A stretch of DNA of 8,732 nt, taken from Phycisphaerales bacterium (GTDB taxonomy: Bacteria > Planctomycetota > Phycisphaerae > Phycisphaerales > UBA1924). The first letter of the stretch is position 1. Each line of letters opens with the position of its first letter. A program made the position numbers and the translations under genes. Below are positions 7,280-8,732 of this stretch, in pieces. The stretch spans positions 1-8,732 of the forward strand of contig JAUXUZ010000300.1 of the NCBI GenBank assembly GCA_030680655.1, written 5' to 3'. A model generated the notes under the pieces. That model did not search any database, was not told the origin of the DNA, and was given only the letters and a program-made list of their open reading frames with translations.

Positions 7280-8732
7280 ATGGCCGATGGTCTGCCCAGA
7301 TTGCTGCTGGTGACGAATCCTGGGGCGGAAGGTGTCGCCACGCCCCAGGGCGAGCGGCTCGTCGCCCTGTTGAGCGAGCGGTTCAGAGTTGAAGTCACCA
7401 CCCCCGACCTTGCGCCCGCGCGGATGCAGCAGGGCCGCTTCGACCTGGTGACCACCTACGGCGGAGCGTTCCTGACACTCGCCACCTCGCTCGCCAGCAG
7501 CCGCGACCACCAGCTGCTCAACGCGCTGAGCGAGGGCGTCTGCCTTACCGACCAGGACGGACTCGTCCTGTGGAGCAACACCCGCTTCGCGGCCTACGAC
7601 CCGCAGACCCGCCAGCGCATCACCGCCGCCTGCCGCCAGTCCGCCCGCCAGATGGCCGACCCCGGGAGCCGGAACGGCGCGGCGGTCGCCGGTCCAGTCG
7701 GCGGCAAGCGGTACGAGGTGAGCGGGAGCGACGACCAGCGTGTGCTTGAAGTCGCCGTGTCACCCGTTGGCAGCGCTCAAGGGGCCCCGTCGATGGTGGC
7801 CGTCGTCTGGGACGTCACCGCCGCCCGCAGCACGATGCTCAAGGCCGCCGCGATCGACCGGGCCGGCGACGAGCTGGTCCGGCTCGACGCCGAGCTCGTC
7901 CGCACCATGCACACGCCCGAGCGCATCCGCGTCCTCGAGCAGAAGATCGTTAAGATCGCCCACGACCTGCTCGCCTTCGACCAGTTCAACATCCGCCTGA
8001 TCGATCAGCGGACCGGCAAGCTCGAGCTGGTCATGAGCAAGGGGCTCCCGCCCGACGCGATGGAGGTCAGGCTCTTCGCCAAGCCCGAGGGCAACGGCAT
8101 CTCCGGCTACGTCGCCGCCACCGGCCAGTCGTACATCTGCTACGACACGACCACCGACCCGCGCTACGTCGCCGGAATCCAGGACGCTAAGTCAAGCCTC
8201 ACCGTGCCGCTGCGCCTCAGCGACAAGGTCATCGGTATCTTCAACGTTGAGAGCAACACCCCCGCGGCCTTCGACGAGGAGGACCGCCAGTTCGCCGAGA
8301 AGTTCGCCAACCACGTCGCCCTCGCCCTGCACATCCTCGACCTGCTCCGCGTCGAACGCGTCGGGACCAGCGAGACCGTGGGGCACACCGTCGAGGACGA
8401 GCTCGCCGCCCCGCTCGAAGAACTCGCCGCCGACGTCGCCAAGCTCAAGGCCGCCGCGGCGACCGACCCGACCCAGGCGCTCCGCAGCATCGACCGCATC
8501 GTCGCCGAGGTCGATGCGCTCAAGCGGCGCGTCAAGGATGTCACCAGCGGGCCGCAGACCATCCTGGGCGCTGACGAAGCCCTCAGCGACTCAACCCTCG
8601 ACCCCGTCATGGCCGGCAAGCGCGTGCTCGTCGCCGACGACGAAGGACGCATCCGTCAGGTGATCAGGGATGTGCTCTCAGCCAGGGGCGCCGAGGTCGT
8701 CGTCTGCGAGAACGCCACCGAGGCCATCGCCG
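7280..8732 (+). CDS. PAS-GAF-receiver signalling protein with DHp-like hairpin (3' end outside window)
   Basis: Signalling protein, 484 residues visible, open at the window end. Residues 5-66 alternate strand and helix like a receiver (RLLLVT; ERLVALLSERF; RVEVTT; FDLVTTYG) but lack the acidic pair and phospho-Asp. A PAS-like domain spans about 76-182 (LLNALSEGVCLTDQDGLVLW; ending VAVVWDVTAARS). After a helical linker, a GAF domain spans about 213-352, with the typical SSLTVPLRLSDKVIGIFNVE and AFDEEDRQFAEKFANHVALA. Residues about 366-424 form a helical hairpin with DELAAPLEEL, resembling a histidine-kinase dimerisation domain with Asp373 in place of the phospho-His. A receiver begins at 446 (KRVLVADDEGRIRQVIRDVL) with its acidic pair D453/D454; its phosphorylation site lies beyond the window. 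No HATPase domain or membrane segment is present, so it is probably a cytoplasmic, non-kinase sensor/response regulator. The ATG at 7280 is the first in-frame start, without a Shine-Dalgarno. The ligand is unknown. Confidence 0.92.
   Translation, partial: MADGLPRLLLVTNPGAEGVATPQGERLVALLSERFRVEVTTPDLAPARMQQGRFDLVTTYGGAFLTLATSLASSRDHQLLNALSEGVCLTDQDGLVLWSNTRFAAYDPQTRQRITAACRQSARQMADPGSRNGAAVAGPVGGKRYEVSGSDDQRVLEVAVSPVGSAQGAPSMVAVVWDVTAARSTMLKAAAIDRAGDELVRLDAELVRTMHTPERIRVLEQKIVKIAHDLLAFDQFNIRLIDQRTGKLELVMSKGLPPDAMEVRLFAKPEGNGISGYVAATGQSYICYDTTTDPRYVAGIQDAKSSLTVPLRLSDKVIGIFNVESNTPAAFDEEDRQFAEKFANHVALALHILDLLRVERVGTSETVGHTVEDELAAPLEELAADVAKLKAAAATDPTQALRSIDRIVAEVDALKRRVKDVTSGPQTILGADEALSDSTLDPVMAGKRVLVADDEGRIRQVIRDVLSARGAEVVVCENATEAIA

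Noticed and set aside
7160..7510. An extended N-terminus of about 117 residues for the ABC ATPase
   Set aside because: The standard ABC start MVELSGVTKDYG begins at 7159. The upstream part is antisense to the PAS-GAF gene and has no ABC character.

Overview
The window is a GC-rich, gene-dense piece of bacterial chromosome with no RNA genes, mobile elements or CRISPR. It holds six protein-coding genes, two of them cut by the window edges. The best lineage guess is a planctomycete of the Phycisphaerae/Phycisphaerales type. This rests on the high GC, on a membrane protein carrying the zinc-ribbon string CRYDLSGLP…CPECG that I associate with that group, and on a GldA/GldF/GldG-type ABC operon. 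The assignment is inference, not proof.

Left part, plus strand (1-3397): the 3' nine-tenths or more of polA (DNA polymerase I with 5' nuclease, proofreading exonuclease and polymerase domains, all with their key residues). After a 55-base gap comes a small protein with three membrane segments and two cytosine-free CxxC-type zinc ribbons, of unknown function.

Middle part, minus strand (7159 down to 3376): a compact three-gene ABC exporter-like operon, read right to left as ATPase (GldA-like), six-segment permease (GldF-like) and a large membrane-anchored auxiliary protein (GldG-like). The genes are joined by 4-base GTGA and ATGA stop/start overlaps, and strong AGGAGG sites precede the second and third genes, so one transcript and coupled translation are expected. 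The GldG-like gene converges on the zinc-ribbon gene and their 3' ends overlap by 22 bases, leaving no room for a terminator between them.

Right part, plus strand (7280 to the end): a divergently transcribed signalling protein, open at the window end. In order it has a receiver-like but acid-less N-terminus, PAS, GAF, a helical hairpin that looks like a histidine-kinase dimerisation domain with the phospho-accepting His replaced by Asp, and the beginning of a canonical receiver domain. No kinase ATPase domain lies between the hairpin and the receiver. This is the most unusual object in the window. It shares a 120-base divergent intergenic region with the ABC operon, which invites, but does not show, a regulatory link.

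There are no gene-free stretches over 300 bases. The many long ORFs opposite polA, the GldG-like gene and the ABC genes are best explained as GC-rich shadows.
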